DNA of 57,475 nt from Caballeronia terrestris. GTDB taxonomy: Bacteria > Pseudomonadota > Gammaproteobacteria > Burkholderiales > Burkholderiaceae. Below are positions 25,192 through 34,498 of the stretch, one piece after another (position 1 is the first letter of the stretch; each line of letters opens with the position of its first letter). Where the stretch lies: NCBI RefSeq assembly GCF_001544515.1, contig NZ_FCOL02000035.1, forward strand, positions 1 to 57,475, in the 5' to 3' direction. The notes beneath the pieces are model-generated. The model saw only the letters and a list, made by a program, of their open reading frames with translations, was not told the origin of the DNA and ran no database searches. The translations under genes and the position numbers were made by a program.

Positions 25192-25607
25192 AGCCGGTCG
25201 AGTGTCCGTGCGGCGGGGCGTCGCCGGCGCGCCGCCCGAACGATCGCGCGCCGCGCTACGCCGACTGCTGCGGCCGCTTCATCGAAGGGGGCGCGTTACC
25301 AGCGAACGCGATGGAACTGATGCGTTCGCGCTACACCGCCTATGTGCTCGGCGACACGCCGTATCTCCGCGCGACCTGGTCCGACGCAACGCGTCCACCC
25401 GATCTCGACGCTTCAGCAGATACCCAAACACGCTGGCTCGGCTTACAAATCAAACGTCATATCGAAATCGATCCGGATCACGGCGAAGTGGAATTCGTCG
25501 CGAGATACAAGACTGGCGGGCGTGCGCACCGACTTCACGAAACGAGCCGCTTTGTGCGTAGGGAAGGCCGCTGGCTATATATCGATGGCAATGTAAGCGA
25601 CAAATAA
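25188..25607 (+). CDS. YchJ family protein (UPF0225, SEC-C-like)
   Basis: This is a 139-residue protein. The N-terminus carries a compact Cys set (E-C-P-C-G and D-C-C-G-R-F-I) like the zinc-binding SEC-C motif of YchJ/UPF0225 proteins. The NTF2-like remainder contains L-M-R-S-R-Y-T-A-Y and L-H-E-T-S-R-F. Biochemical function is unknown. The start is GTG at 25188, overlapping the GST stop (GTGA). It ends the run of co-directional genes before a 335-base gap. Confidence 0.85.
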   Translation: MKPVECPCGGASPARRPNDRAPRYADCCGRFIEGGALPANAMELMRSRYTAYVLGDTPYLRATWSDATRPPDLDASADTQTRWLGLQIKRHIEIDPDHGEVEFVARYKTGGRAHRLHETSRFVRREGRWLYIDGNVSDK

Positions 25608-25942
25608 TAATTCGGTAAGAAATCTGGTTCAACCTGTTAAGCGTTTCCTACAATAATTCAGTATTAATTCCCTTTCGTCTGATTAAGCGAGTAGTTACAG
25701 GGGTAATGCTGATTGTTCACACTGTTTTTGTCCGGTTACTCTTTGACTACGCCAAAGCGCTCGCATCTGCGCTTAGACGCCCGTATTGAAGCCAATTGTC
25801 CTGTCTGTTCAAGACATGACTCCCGGAAACCCGCCGTCATACTGCTTTCAAGGTAAGCAGGGAGATCGGTTTGTGACTTCGGCTTGTCTTCTCAATCTGG
25901 GCCACACCGTATCAACGTCGTTTTAGCGGCTGGAGTGAAGGG
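25608..25942. other. AT-richer intergenic region with small hairpin
   Basis: These 335 bases carry no gene I can support and are AT-richer over about 25608-25750. A short inverted repeat, CTGCTT/AAGCAG, lies at 25842-25860. The promoter of the exported hydrolase is expected here but is not placed. Confidence 0.4.
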
Positions 25943-27181
25943 ATGGGAATCAGAGCCTTATTGGTCGGATGGAGCTTGTTGTGCGCCGCCGGGACGCTGC
26001 AGTCCCTCGCGCACGCCGAACCGATCGGGGGCACACGCCAATCCGAAGGACTCCAGGCACCCGCCTTCGGCCAGATTCCCAATGCTACCGATACCGCCCT
26101 CCCCGCCGTCGACAATGGTCTGAACGAAACCGTCATCCGCATCCCGGAAGGCGACGTCACGCTCCAGACGACCGTGTTCAAGCCGGACGGCGCCGGTCCC
26201 TTCCCGATGATCGTGTTCAATCACGGCAAGCTCCCCGGCGACGCGCACAACCAGCCGCGCAATCGTCCGCTCGCGCTCGCACGCGAATTCGTGCGGCACG
26301 GTTATGTCGTCGTGGTGCCGAATCGCCGCGGTTTCGCCGAATCCGGCGGCGAGTACGCCGGCCACGGCTGTGATGTCGAAGCGAACGGCTACGAGCAGGC
26401 GCACGATGTCGCGGCCGCCGTCGCGTACATGAGCGAGCAGCCGTACGTGGACAAGACGCATATCGTCGTCGGCGGCACGTCGCACGGCGGGATGACCGCC
26501 ATCGCCTACGGGGCGCGCGACGCCGTCTCCGCACCCGGTGTGCGGGGCCTGATCAACTTCTCCGGCGGCCTGCGTCAGGACGAATGCGCCGGCTGGCAGA
26601 AAAACCTCACCGCCGCGTTTGGCTCGTACGGCGAGAAAGTGCGCTTGCCATCGCTCTGGCTCTACGGCGCGAACGATTCCGTCTGGCAAGGCGAGCTCGC
26701 CGGCCAGATGTACACCGCGTTCACCGAACACGGCGCGAAGGCGCAGATGTTCGACTTCGGCGCGTACAAGAACGACGCGCACCGTCTCGTCGGCGATCGC
26801 GACGGCGTGCAGGTCTGGTGGCCGCGCGTCAAGGCCTTCCTTGCGCAGATCGGCATGCCGACCTCGGTGCTGTATCAGGTCTCCGAGCCGCGCGCACCGA
26901 AAGCGAGCGGCTACGCGAGCCTCGACGCCGTGACCGCCGTCCCGTTCCTCGACGAAGGCGGACGCGTCGGCTACCGCAACTTCCTGCACCAGTATTCGAG
27001 CCGCGCGTTCGCGGTGTCGGATTCGGGCGCATGGTCGTGGGCCGAAGGCGGCGACGACCCGATGTCGGTTGCCATCGCGAGCTGCCAGAAGCAGAGCAGC
27101 GATCCGTGCCGGCTCTACGCGGTCGATGATGCCGTCGTCTGGCGCGATTCCAGCGCCGACACGCAGACGGCCTCGCGCTGA
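25943..27181 (+). CDS. Exported alpha/beta hydrolase (dienelactone hydrolase-like)
   Basis: This 412-residue protein has a Sec signal peptide (about 1-26, ending A-H-A) and an alpha/beta-hydrolase domain. The nucleophile elbow is G-G-T-S-H-G-G near residue 178. The oxyanion-side strand is M-I-V-F-N-H-G-K near 92, with R-G-F-A-E-S-G-G following. An Asp and a His for the triad lie around Y-G-A-N-D and N-D-A-H-R-L. The ~100 residues after the His form an extra C-terminal region of unknown role that contains a Cys pair. Periplasmic esterase or peptidase activity is likely. It is framed by long gaps on both sides and looks like an independent insertion between YchJ and the enoyl-CoA hydratase. Confidence 0.82.
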   Translation: MGIRALLVGWSLLCAAGTLQSLAHAEPIGGTRQSEGLQAPAFGQIPNATDTALPAVDNGLNETVIRIPEGDVTLQTTVFKPDGAGPFPMIVFNHGKLPGDAHNQPRNRPLALAREFVRHGYVVVVPNRRGFAESGGEYAGHGCDVEANGYEQAHDVAAAVAYMSEQPYVDKTHIVVGGTSHGGMTAIAYGARDAVSAPGVRGLINFSGGLRQDECAGWQKNLTAAFGSYGEKVRLPSLWLYGANDSVWQGELAGQMYTAFTEHGAKAQMFDFGAYKNDAHRLVGDRDGVQVWWPRVKAFLAQIGMPTSVLYQVSEPRAPKASGYASLDAVTAVPFLDEGGRVGYRNFLHQYSSRAFAVSDSGAWSWAEGGDDPMSVAIASCQKQSSDPCRLYAVDDAVVWRDSSADTQTASR

Positions 27182-27205
27182 ACGCGTCTCCCGCATCCGA
27201 TTTCC

Positions 27206-27230
27206 AGCGCCGGCCCCGAGCCGGCGCTTT
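27206..27230 (+). terminator. Weak terminator-like hairpin
   Basis: The 9-bp stem AGCGCCGGC (27206-27214)/GCCGGCGCT (27220-27228) is followed by only three T, 25 bases after the hydrolase stop. Confidence 0.5.
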
Positions 27231-27410
27231 CGCATCGCCTCCCGCAAAAAGCCAAAACAAGCGCTCTCGTTGAGCGAAGTTACGCGTGTTATCGAGATTG
27301 GCGGCACTCACCGCGATCGGCGCAAACCGCTGCAATCCGTGCCGGAATCGAATTACGTCGCGAATTTGGAGATAATCGGTTTCTCGTCGTCCACCTTGCA
27401 AAGACTTCCC

Positions 27411-28208
27411 ATGACCGATGCACTGAACCTGCAGCGCCTCAAGTTCACCGTTGTCGGGCACATCGCCCGCGTGACGCTCGATCGCCCCGACGTGCGCAAC
27501 GCCTTCGACGACGCGACGATCGTCGAGCTCACCGCCGCCTTCCGCGCGCTCGACGACGACGCGAGCGTGCGCGCGGTGATCCTCGCGGCGAACGGCCCGG
27601 CGTTCTGCGCGGGCGCGGACCTGAACTGGATGAAGCGCATGGCGGGTTACTCGGACACCGAGAACCGCTCTGACGCGCTCAGCCTCGCGACGATGCTCAA
27701 CACGATCCACACGTGCAGCAAGCCGGTGATCGCGCGCGTGCAGGGCGACGCATACGCGGGCGGCATGGGGCTCGTCGCCGCGTGCGACATCGCCATCAGC
27801 GCGGATACGGCGAACTACTGCCTGTCCGAAGCGAAGCTCGGCCTGATGCCCGCGACGATCGCGCCCTATGTAATTCGCGCGATGGGCGCGCGCGCCGCGC
27901 ACCGCTATTTCGTGACCGCCGAACGTTTCGATGCCGCCGAAGCGTTGCGCATCGGCTTCGTGCATCAGGTGGTCGCCTCGGATCAGCTCGATGCGAGCGT
28001 CGACGCCGTGGCCGCATCGATCGTCGCGAACAGTCCGAACGCCGTGCGCGAGTGCAAGCAACTGGTGGCCGACATGGCGGGCAAGACGATCGACGACACC
28101 CTGATCGCCGATACGGCCGATCGCATCGCACGCATCCGTTCTTCCGATGAAGGGCGCGAAGGCGTGCGCAGTTTTCTGGAGAAGCGCAAGCCTTCCTGGC
28201 TCGCGTGA
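27411..28208 (+). CDS. Enoyl-CoA hydratase/isomerase, probable methylglutaconyl-CoA hydratase
   Basis: This 265-residue crotonase-fold enzyme has the oxyanion-hole segments A-F-C-A-G-A-D-L-N-W-M (about 61-71) and D-A-Y-A-G-G-M-G-L-V-A-A-C-D-I (about 108-122). The A-D-L-N-W-M version is typical of LiuC/AtuE-type methylglutaconyl-CoA hydratases of leucine degradation. The assignment is by similarity and by the presence of liuR and HMG-CoA lyase in the window; a general short-chain enoyl-CoA hydratase is the alternative. It starts at 27411 after a 229-base gap and lies 42 bases before bioA. Confidence 0.83.
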   Translation: MTDALNLQRLKFTVVGHIARVTLDRPDVRNAFDDATIVELTAAFRALDDDASVRAVILAANGPAFCAGADLNWMKRMAGYSDTENRSDALSLATMLNTIHTCSKPVIARVQGDAYAGGMGLVAACDIAISADTANYCLSEAKLGLMPATIAPYVIRAMGARAAHRYFVTAERFDAAEALRIGFVHQVVASDQLDASVDAVAASIVANSPNAVRECKQLVADMAGKTIDDTLIADTADRIARIRSSDEGREGVRSFLEKRKPSWLA

Positions 28209-28250
28209 CAGCAAGAGACATGCGCGAGTCGCGCATGTCGTGGAGTCGCT

Positions 28251-29579
28251 TTGAACACAGAAGCTAATGAAGACTGGGTCGCGCGTTCGCTCGCTGCCGT
28301 GTGGCATCCGTGCACCCAGATGAAGCATCACGAGCGCCTGCCGCTCATTCCGGTCGCGCGCGGTAAAGGCGCGTGGCTCTACGGCCACGACGGCCGCCGC
28401 TATCTCGATGGCATCAGTTCGTGGTGGGTCAATCTGTTCGGCCACGCGAACCCGCACATCAACGCGGCGCTCAAGGATCAGCTCGATACGCTCGAACACG
28501 CGATGCTCGCGGGCTGCACGCACGAGCCTGCGGTGCTGCTCGCCGAGCGGCTTTCCGCGCTGACGCAGCACACGCTCGGCCATGCGTTCTTCGCGTCCGA
28601 TGGCGCATCAGCGGTCGAGATCGCGCTGAAGATGAGCTTTCACTACTGGCGCAACAAAGGACAAACGCAGAAGAGCGAGTTCGTGTGTCTCGCGAACAGC
28701 TATCACGGCGAGACGATCGGCGCGCTCGGCGTCACCGACGTCGCGCTCTTCAAGGACGCTTACGATCCGCTGATTCGGCACGCGCATGTAGTCACGTCGC
28801 CCGATGCGCGCAAGGGCGCGGATGCGGTGCGCATCGCACTCGCCGACATGCGCAAGCTCTTCGAAGCGCGCGCGCAGCATCTGGCGGCGGTGATCGTCGA
28901 GCCGCTCGTGCAGTGTGCCGCCGGCATGGCGATGTACGATCCCTCGTATCTGACGGCACTGCGCGTGCTTTGCGACGAATTCGGCGTGCATCTGATCGCC
29001 GATGAAATCGCCGTCGGCTGCGGACGGTCGGGCACTTTCTTCGCGTGCGAGCAGGCATCGATCTGGCCGGACTTCGTGTGTTTGTCGAAGGGGATCAGCG
29101 GCGGTTATCTGCCGCTCTCGATCGTGCTCACGCGCGATGAAATCTACGCCGCCTTCTACGACGACGACATGACACGCGGCTTCCTCCACTCGCATTCGTA
29201 CACGGGCAATCCGCTCGCGTGCCGGGCGGCGCTCGCAACACTCGATCTCTTCGAAACCGCCGACGTGTTCAACGAAAACCGCCGCAAGTCGTCGATATTG
29301 AGTGCTGGGTTGAAGCCGCTGGCCGATCATCCGAACGTTCGCAATCTGCGCGAGCGCGGGACGATCTTCGCGTTCGATGCGGTCATCAAAGACGCTTCTC
29401 GAGCCCGCACGTTCTCACGGCGTTTCTTCGAAAACGCCCTGAAAGAAGAGCTTTTGTTGCGCCCGATCGGTACGACCGTGTATCTCATGCCGCCCTACAT
29501 TCTCGACGATGACGAGCTCGCGCTGCTTGCCGATCGCACCCGCGCGACCTTCGAAGCGACGCTCGCGGAGGCCGCATGA
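28251..29579 (+). CDS. bioA: Adenosylmethionine-8-amino-7-oxononanoate aminotransferase
   Basis: This 442-residue class-III PLP aminotransferase converts KAPA to DAPA with S-adenosylmethionine as amino donor. The N-terminal W-H-P-C-T-Q-M and S-S-W-W-V-N motifs are BioA-specific. The PLP Lys is in L-S-K-G-I-S-G-G near residue 281, and D-E-I-A-V-G-C-G-R lies just before it. It starts with TTG at 28251, since no in-frame ATG gives the conserved N-terminus; the ribosome site upstream is weak (TGGAG). The stop overlaps bioF by four bases, the start of the coupled bioAFDB operon. Confidence 0.95.
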   Translation: MNTEANEDWVARSLAAVWHPCTQMKHHERLPLIPVARGKGAWLYGHDGRRYLDGISSWWVNLFGHANPHINAALKDQLDTLEHAMLAGCTHEPAVLLAERLSALTQHTLGHAFFASDGASAVEIALKMSFHYWRNKGQTQKSEFVCLANSYHGETIGALGVTDVALFKDAYDPLIRHAHVVTSPDARKGADAVRIALADMRKLFEARAQHLAAVIVEPLVQCAAGMAMYDPSYLTALRVLCDEFGVHLIADEIAVGCGRSGTFFACEQASIWPDFVCLSKGISGGYLPLSIVLTRDEIYAAFYDDDMTRGFLHSHSYTGNPLACRAALATLDLFETADVFNENRRKSSILSAGLKPLADHPNVRNLRERGTIFAFDAVIKDASRARTFSRRFFENALKEELLLRPIGTTVYLMPPYILDDDELALLADRTRATFEATLAEAA

Positions 29580-30778
29580 GCAACACATCAGACGCACTCT
29601 TCGACACACTGAAACAGGGCCTCGCCGATATCGACGCGCGCGGCCTGCGCCGCCGACGTCGCATCGCCGACAGCGCGTGCGCCGCGCACATGACGGTGGA
29701 CGGCCGCGCGATCATCGGCTTCGCGAGCAACGACTATCTCGGGCTCGCCGCGCATGACAAGCTGCGCGCGGCGCTCACTGAAGGCGCGACGCTTTACGGC
29801 GCGGGCAGCGGCGGCTCGCATCTGCTCGGCGGCCACTCGCGCGCCCACGCGCAACTCGAAGACGACCTCGCCGAATTCAGCGGCGGCTTCGTCGACAATC
29901 CGCGCGCGCTCTATTTCAGCACCGGCTACATGGCGAACCTTGCGGTGCTCTCGACGCTCGCGGGGCGCGGCACGCTCGTCTTCTCCGATGCGCTGAACCA
30001 CGCGTCGCTGATAGATGGCGTGCGGCTCTCGCGCGCCGACGTGCATATCTATCCGCACGCGGACGTGGAAGCGCTCGACGCGATGCTCGATGCATCGTCG
30101 GGCGACGCGGCCACGAAGGTGATCGTCACCGATAGCGTCTTCAGCATGGACGGCGATATCGCGCCGCTCACGCGCCTCGTTGAACTCGCCGAGCGCTACG
30201 GCGCGTGGCTCGTCGTCGACGATGCGCATGGATTCGGCGTTCTCGGCCCGCTTGGACGCGGCGCGCTTGCAGCGGCCGCGCTGCGCTCGCCGCATCTCGT
30301 CTATGTCGGCACGCTCGGCAAGGCGGCGGGCGTCGCGGGCGCGTTCGTCGTCGCGCATGAGACGGTCATCGAATGGCTCGTGCAGCGCGCGCGGCCGTAC
30401 ATCTTCACGACGGCGTCGCCGCCTGCGGTGGCGCATGCGGTGTCGGCGAGCATCGCGATCATCGGCAGCGACGAAGGCGACGCGCGCCGCCAGCATCTCG
30501 CCGCGCTAATCGAGACGACGCGCGCGATGTTGAAGCGCACGCGCTGGCTTCCCGTCGATTCGCACACGGCCGTGCAGCCGCTCGTGATCGGCGGCAACGA
30601 CGAGACGCTCGCGCTCGCCGCCGCGCTCGATGCAAAGGGCCTGTGGGTTCCCGCGATTCGGCCGCCGACCGTGCCCGCTGGCACGTCGCGTCTGCGGATC
30701 TCGCTGTCGGCCGGACATAGCGACGACGACCTTGCGCGTTTGAACGACGCGCTATCGACCTTGAGCGAGCAATCATGA
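29576..30778 (+). CDS. bioF: 8-amino-7-oxononanoate synthase
   Basis: This 400-residue PLP enzyme condenses pimeloyl-ACP/CoA with alanine to give KAPA. The conserved segments are A-S-N-D-Y-L-G-L-A, G-S-G-G-S-H-L-L-G-G, the PLP-contacting D-D-A-H-G-F-G-V-L-G near residue 213, and the Lys in V-G-T-L-G-K-A-A-G near 248. It overlaps bioA and bioD by four bases each, so expression is tightly coupled. Confidence 0.95.
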   Translation: MSNTSDALFDTLKQGLADIDARGLRRRRRIADSACAAHMTVDGRAIIGFASNDYLGLAAHDKLRAALTEGATLYGAGSGGSHLLGGHSRAHAQLEDDLAEFSGGFVDNPRALYFSTGYMANLAVLSTLAGRGTLVFSDALNHASLIDGVRLSRADVHIYPHADVEALDAMLDASSGDAATKVIVTDSVFSMDGDIAPLTRLVELAERYGAWLVVDDAHGFGVLGPLGRGALAAAALRSPHLVYVGTLGKAAGVAGAFVVAHETVIEWLVQRARPYIFTTASPPAVAHAVSASIAIIGSDEGDARRQHLAALIETTRAMLKRTRWLPVDSHTAVQPLVIGGNDETLALAAALDAKGLWVPAIRPPTVPAGTSRLRISLSAGHSDDDLARLNDALSTLSEQS

Positions 30779-31500
30779 ACGCGCCCGTCTCCTTTTTCGT
30801 TGCCGGCACCGATACCGAGATCGGCAAGACGCTCGTATCGGCGGCGCTGCTGCACGGCTTCGCGCAGCAAGGCCTGCGCGCCGCCGCGATGAAGCCGATC
30901 GCGGCCGGCGCGTTCGAGCGCGACGGCGTCTGGCACAACGAAGACGCCGATCAGCTCGATGCCGCCGCAAACGTCGCGCTCCCGCCCGACGTTCGCACGC
31001 CGTACCTGCTGAAAGAACCGGTCGCGCCGCACATTGCTGCCGCGCGCGAGAACGTGGCGCTCGATATCTCGCGCATCGTCGATGCACACAAGCTCGCGAT
31101 GGCTCAAGCCGACGTGGTCGTGGTGGAAGGCGTCGGCGGTTTTCGCGTGCCGCTCACCGACGTGCACGACACCGCCGATCTCGCGTTCGCGCTCGATCTG
31201 CCGGTAGTGCTGGTGGTCGGCATGCGGCTCGGGTGCATCAGCCATGCGTTGCTGAGCGCCGAGGCGATCGCGTCGCGCGGCCTGCGGCTCGCGGGCTGGG
31301 TCGCGAACCACGTCGATCCGAATATGCTCTACCCTGCCGAGAACATCGAAGCGATCCGGCTTCGGCTCGACATCCAGTACAACGCGCCGCTGATCGGCAC
31401 CGTTCCTCATCTCGCGCCGCCCGATGCCCGGGAGGCGGCAAGCCATATCGATTCGACCCTGCTATTGCAGTCGCTTCGCGCGGACAACGCAGGTCAGTGA
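30775..31500 (+). CDS. bioD: ATP-dependent dethiobiotin synthetase
   Basis: This 241-residue enzyme carboxylates DAPA and closes the ureido ring. The P-loop is G-T-D-T-E-I-G-K-T at about 9-17, the catalytic Lys is in A-M-K-P-I-A near 39, and the second nucleotide motif is V-V-E-G-V-G-G near 118. It overlaps bioF by four bases and is 29 bases from bioB. Confidence 0.95.
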   Translation: MNAPVSFFVAGTDTEIGKTLVSAALLHGFAQQGLRAAAMKPIAAGAFERDGVWHNEDADQLDAAANVALPPDVRTPYLLKEPVAPHIAAARENVALDISRIVDAHKLAMAQADVVVVEGVGGFRVPLTDVHDTADLAFALDLPVVLVVGMRLGCISHALLSAEAIASRGLRLAGWVANHVDPNMLYPAENIEAIRLRLDIQYNAPLIGTVPHLAPPDAREAASHIDSTLLLQSLRADNAGQ

Positions 31501-31529
31501 TTCACGCTCCAAGCACAAGGATTGATCTC

Positions 31530-32579
31530 ATGACACAAGCACACATCGCCCAGGCGCAATCGACGCAAGGACAAACACCGACGCAAGCGCGCTGGCGCGT
31601 CGCGGATGTCGTCGCGCTCTACGATCTGCCGTTCAACGACTTGCTGTATCGCGCGCAGACCGTGCATCGCGAGCATTTCGATCCGAACACGGTGCAGCTT
31701 TCGACGCTGCTGTCGATCAAGACGGGCGGTTGCGAAGAGGATTGCGCGTACTGTCCGCAATCGGTGCATCACGATACCGGGCTGAAGGCCGACAAGCTGA
31801 TGGAAGTCGATGCCGTGCTGAAGGCCGCGGAGATTGCGAAGTCGAACGGCGCGACCCGTTTTTGCATGGGCGCGGCGTGGCGCAATCCGAAGGATCGTCA
31901 TCTCGAACCGATCAAGGACATGATTCGCGGCGTGAAGGCTTTGGGGCTGGAAACGTGCGTGACGCTCGGCATGCTTGAGGCGCATCAGGCGGAAGGCCTG
32001 CGCGAAGCGGGCCTCGACTACTACAACCACAATCTCGATACGTCGCCGGAGTTCTACGGCCAGATCATCTCGACGCGCACGTATCAGGACCGCCTAGACA
32101 CGCTCGAACGCGTGCGCGATGTCGGCATCAACGTGTGCTGCGGCGGGATAGTCGGGATGGGTGAGTCGCGGCGCGAGCGGGCGGGTCTCATTACGCAGCT
32201 CGCGAACATGGACCCGTACCCGGAATCGGTGCCGATCAACAATCTCGTGCAGGTCGAAGGCACGCCGCTCACCGGCACGGCGCCGCTCGATCCGTTCGAA
32301 TTCGTGCGGACGATCGCAGTCGCGCGCATCACGATGCCGGGCGCGATGGTGCGTCTCTCAGCGGGACGCGAGCAGATGGACGAGGCGCTGCAGGCGCTGT
32401 GCTTCGCGGCCGGCGCGAATTCGATTTTTTACGGCGACCAGTTGCTCACCACGAGCAATCCGCAAGCGGAGGCCGATCGCAAGCTGCTCGAACGGCTCGG
32501 GATTCGTGCGGAGGCGTCGCAGAAGGAGGAGGAGCCGCACGCGTGCGATACGAAGTGTGGGCACGCGCAGATTAATTGA
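31530..32579 (+). CDS. bioB: Biotin synthase (radical SAM)
   Basis: This 349-residue radical-SAM enzyme inserts sulfur into dethiobiotin. The SAM-cluster triad C-x-x-x-C-x-x-C is in G-G-C-E-E-D-C-A-Y-C near residues 68-75. The 2Fe-2S region includes R-F-C-M-G-A-A-W and C-V-T-L-G-M. The C-terminus is Cys/His-rich (H-A-C-D-T-K-C-G-H). The ATG at 31530 is supported by AAGG upstream; the frame extends 99 codons further without similarity. It is the last gene of the operon and is closed by a strong terminator. No bioC or bioH gene for pimelate synthesis is in the window. Confidence 0.96.
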   Translation: MTQAHIAQAQSTQGQTPTQARWRVADVVALYDLPFNDLLYRAQTVHREHFDPNTVQLSTLLSIKTGGCEEDCAYCPQSVHHDTGLKADKLMEVDAVLKAAEIAKSNGATRFCMGAAWRNPKDRHLEPIKDMIRGVKALGLETCVTLGMLEAHQAEGLREAGLDYYNHNLDTSPEFYGQIISTRTYQDRLDTLERVRDVGINVCCGGIVGMGESRRERAGLITQLANMDPYPESVPINNLVQVEGTPLTGTAPLDPFEFVRTIAVARITMPGAMVRLSAGREQMDEALQALCFAAGANSIFYGDQLLTTSNPQAEADRKLLERLGIRAEASQKEEEPHACDTKCGHAQIN

Positions 32580-32591
32580 GGCGCCTTGCTC

Positions 32592-32625
32592 CGCGAAAAA
32601 GCCCGCATTTGCGGGCTTTTTCGCG
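32592..32625. terminator. Bidirectional terminator between bioB and the sulfate-binding gene
   Basis: A perfect 15-bp stem (32592-32606 with 32611-32625) with an ATTT loop has A and T tracts within the stem. It ends both the bio operon and the converging minus-strand gene. Confidence 0.88.
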
Positions 32626-32639
32626 TTTAAGGCCGTCGA

Positions 32640-33638
32640 TCACTTCTTGTCGACGACGACCTGATCGAACGTCCCGCCATCGGAGAAGTGCGTTTTCTGC
32701 GCGTTCTGCCAGCTACCGAAAATCTGCTCGACGGTGAACGTCTTCAGCGGCTTGAACTCGCTCGCGTGCTTGGCCAGCACCTCCGCGTTACGCGGACGCA
32801 GATGATGCTGCGCGATGATCTCCTGCCCCGCCGGCGTGTACAGATACTCTAGGTAAGCCTGCGCAACCTTGCGCGTGCCGCGCTTGTCCACCACCTTGTC
32901 GACGATCGTCACTGGCGGCTCCGCGAGCAGGCTCATCGACGGATACACGGCGTCGAAATCCTTCGCGCCCACGCCGGTATCGATCAGCGCGACTTCGTTC
33001 TCGAACGTCACCAGCACGTCGCCGATGCCGCGCTGCGTGAAGGTCGTAGTCGCGCCGCGCCCGCCCGTGTCTAGCACCGGCACGTTCTTGAAGATCGCTT
33101 TCTCGAAGTCCTGCGCCTGGGCATCGGTTGCGCCCTGCTGCTTCTTGTAGCCCCACGCGGCGAGATAGGAATAGCGCCCGTTGCCCGACGTCTTCGGATT
33201 CGCGATCACGACCTGCACGCCGGGCCGCGCGAGATCGCTCCAGTCCTTGATGTTCTTCGGGTTGCCCTGGCGCACGAGGAACACCATCGTCGTCGTGTAG
33301 GGCGCGCTGTTGTCCGGCAGACGCGTGCGCCAGTTCGCGGGCACGAGCTGGCCGTTTTCGGCGAGCAGGTCGATGTCGTTCGGCTGGTTCATCGTGACGA
33401 CGTCGGCCTGCAGGCCCTGCATTACCGACAGCGCCTGCGCGCTCGACGCGCCATGCGACTGGCGGACCGATATCGTTTCACCCGACTTTTTCTTGTAGTC
33501 CGCGACGAAGGCGGTGTTGATGTCCTTGTAGAGTTCGCGCGTGACGTCGTACGAAACGTTGAGCAGCGACGTGTCCGCGTGGGCGCATGCGGCGGCGAGG
33601 CTCAGCGCGGCCACGAGCGCGGTTTTGATTAACTGCAT
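32640..33638 (-). CDS. sbp: Sulfate ABC transporter periplasmic binding protein
   Basis: This is a 332-residue exported protein with a signal peptide (M-Q-L-I-K-T start, cleavage after A-H-A). The sulfate-binding family motifs are V-S-Y-D-V-T-R-E-L-Y, Q-S-H-G-A-S-S-A-Q-A and V-T-M-N-Q-P-N-D-I-D. Sbp/CysP proteins bind sulfate or thiosulfate for the CysTWA importer. Those permease genes are not adjacent, so this is a detached or extra copy. The start at 33638 gives the signal peptide directly. It may be read from its own promoter between 33639 and the terminator at 33664-33686. Confidence 0.92.
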   Translation of the reverse strand: MQLIKTALVAALSLAAACAHADTSLLNVSYDVTRELYKDINTAFVADYKKKSGETISVRQSHGASSAQALSVMQGLQADVVTMNQPNDIDLLAENGQLVPANWRTRLPDNSAPYTTTMVFLVRQGNPKNIKDWSDLARPGVQVVIANPKTSGNGRYSYLAAWGYKKQQGATDAQAQDFEKAIFKNVPVLDTGGRGATTTFTQRGIGDVLVTFENEVALIDTGVGAKDFDAVYPSMSLLAEPPVTIVDKVVDKRGTRKVAQAYLEYLYTPAGQEIIAQHHLRPRNAEVLAKHASEFKPLKTFTVEQIFGSWQNAQKTHFSDGGTFDQVVVDKK

Positions 33639-33663
33639 TTTGTCTCCCTTTATCGAACGCAAA

Positions 33664-33686
33664 AAAGGCCGCGTGAAAGCGGCCGT
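33664..33686 (-). terminator. Terminator of the RBBP9-type hydrolase gene
   Basis: On the minus strand, GGCCGC-TTTCAC-GCGGCC is followed by TTTTTT. It ends the upstream minus-strand gene 30 bases after its stop and isolates sbp. Confidence 0.82.
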
Positions 33687-33717
33687 CTGGCTGGATTCTA
33701 TCGAAACGCGTTTGAAT

Positions 33718-34329
33718 CTAACCATACGCATACAACTCAGGCAATTTCGCGCGGTAATCCTCGGCGTCCCCAAACCGCAGCGGCGCCGCGAGATGAATCA
33801 GTGTATCGACGAAATACTTCGCGCGCGGCCACGGACCGAAGCCCGCCGCGGTATTGATATGCCCCGCATCGCCGAGATTCACAAACGCGCTGCCAAAGCG
33901 TGCGGCGAGTTCGCGCGCATGATCGAACGGCATCCACGGATCGGTTTCGCTGCCGACGAGAATCGACGGCACGCCCAGCCGCCCCGCATCGAACGCGCCG
34001 GCGAAGCGGAACTTCTCCGGGCTCGCCGGCGCGACGAACAGCACACCCGCCACGTCCGCACCGATGCCGCCGCGCGCGAGCGCATACGCCGTCGCGAGAC
34101 AGCCGAAGCTGTGCGCCGCGATCACAACCGGCCCGCGCTCCTTCAAAAGCCGCTCGCGCACGGCGTTCGCCCAGGTATCGAGATGCGGCGCGTCCCAGTC
34201 TGCCTGCTCGACGCGCGCCGACCGCCGATACTGCCGCTCCAGCCACGTCTGCCAGTGCGCGCCCTCGCTGCCGTGCAAGCCGGGCACGGTCACGAGCCGC
34301 GGCGGCCAGCCTGACCTGCATCTGTTCAT
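33718..34329 (-). CDS. RBBP9/YdeN-type serine alpha/beta hydrolase
   Basis: This is a 203-residue small alpha/beta hydrolase. The N-terminal V-T-V-P-G-L-H-G-S-E-G-A-H-W-Q-T-W and the nucleophile elbow A-A-H-S-F-G-C-L-A near residue 73 are characteristic of this family, and the triad His lies in D-A-G-H-I-N near 170. Family members are serine hydrolases with undefined natural substrates. The start shown gives a basic leader, and the next possible start is not conserved. It is a single gene closed by its own terminator. Confidence 0.85.
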   Translation of the reverse strand: MNRCRSGWPPRLVTVPGLHGSEGAHWQTWLERQYRRSARVEQADWDAPHLDTWANAVRERLLKERGPVVIAAHSFGCLATAYALARGGIGADVAGVLFVAPASPEKFRFAGAFDAGRLGVPSILVGSETDPWMPFDHARELAARFGSAFVNLGDAGHINTAAGFGPWPRAKYFVDTLIHLAAPLRFGDAEDYRAKLPELYAYG

Positions 34330-34498
34330 ATCGACCTCGCTGCCGGCATTGGCCGGCTCCTCTCATGAAGCATTCTCCGGTGCGCCCGCACGCGGACGAA
34401 CCAATATTTCGTCATTTGTTTATGGCGATGCGGTTCGCGCGTGGAGCGCACGCACGGGCAAGACCGTAAAATGAAGTCAAACCCAACTCGGAGGCCGT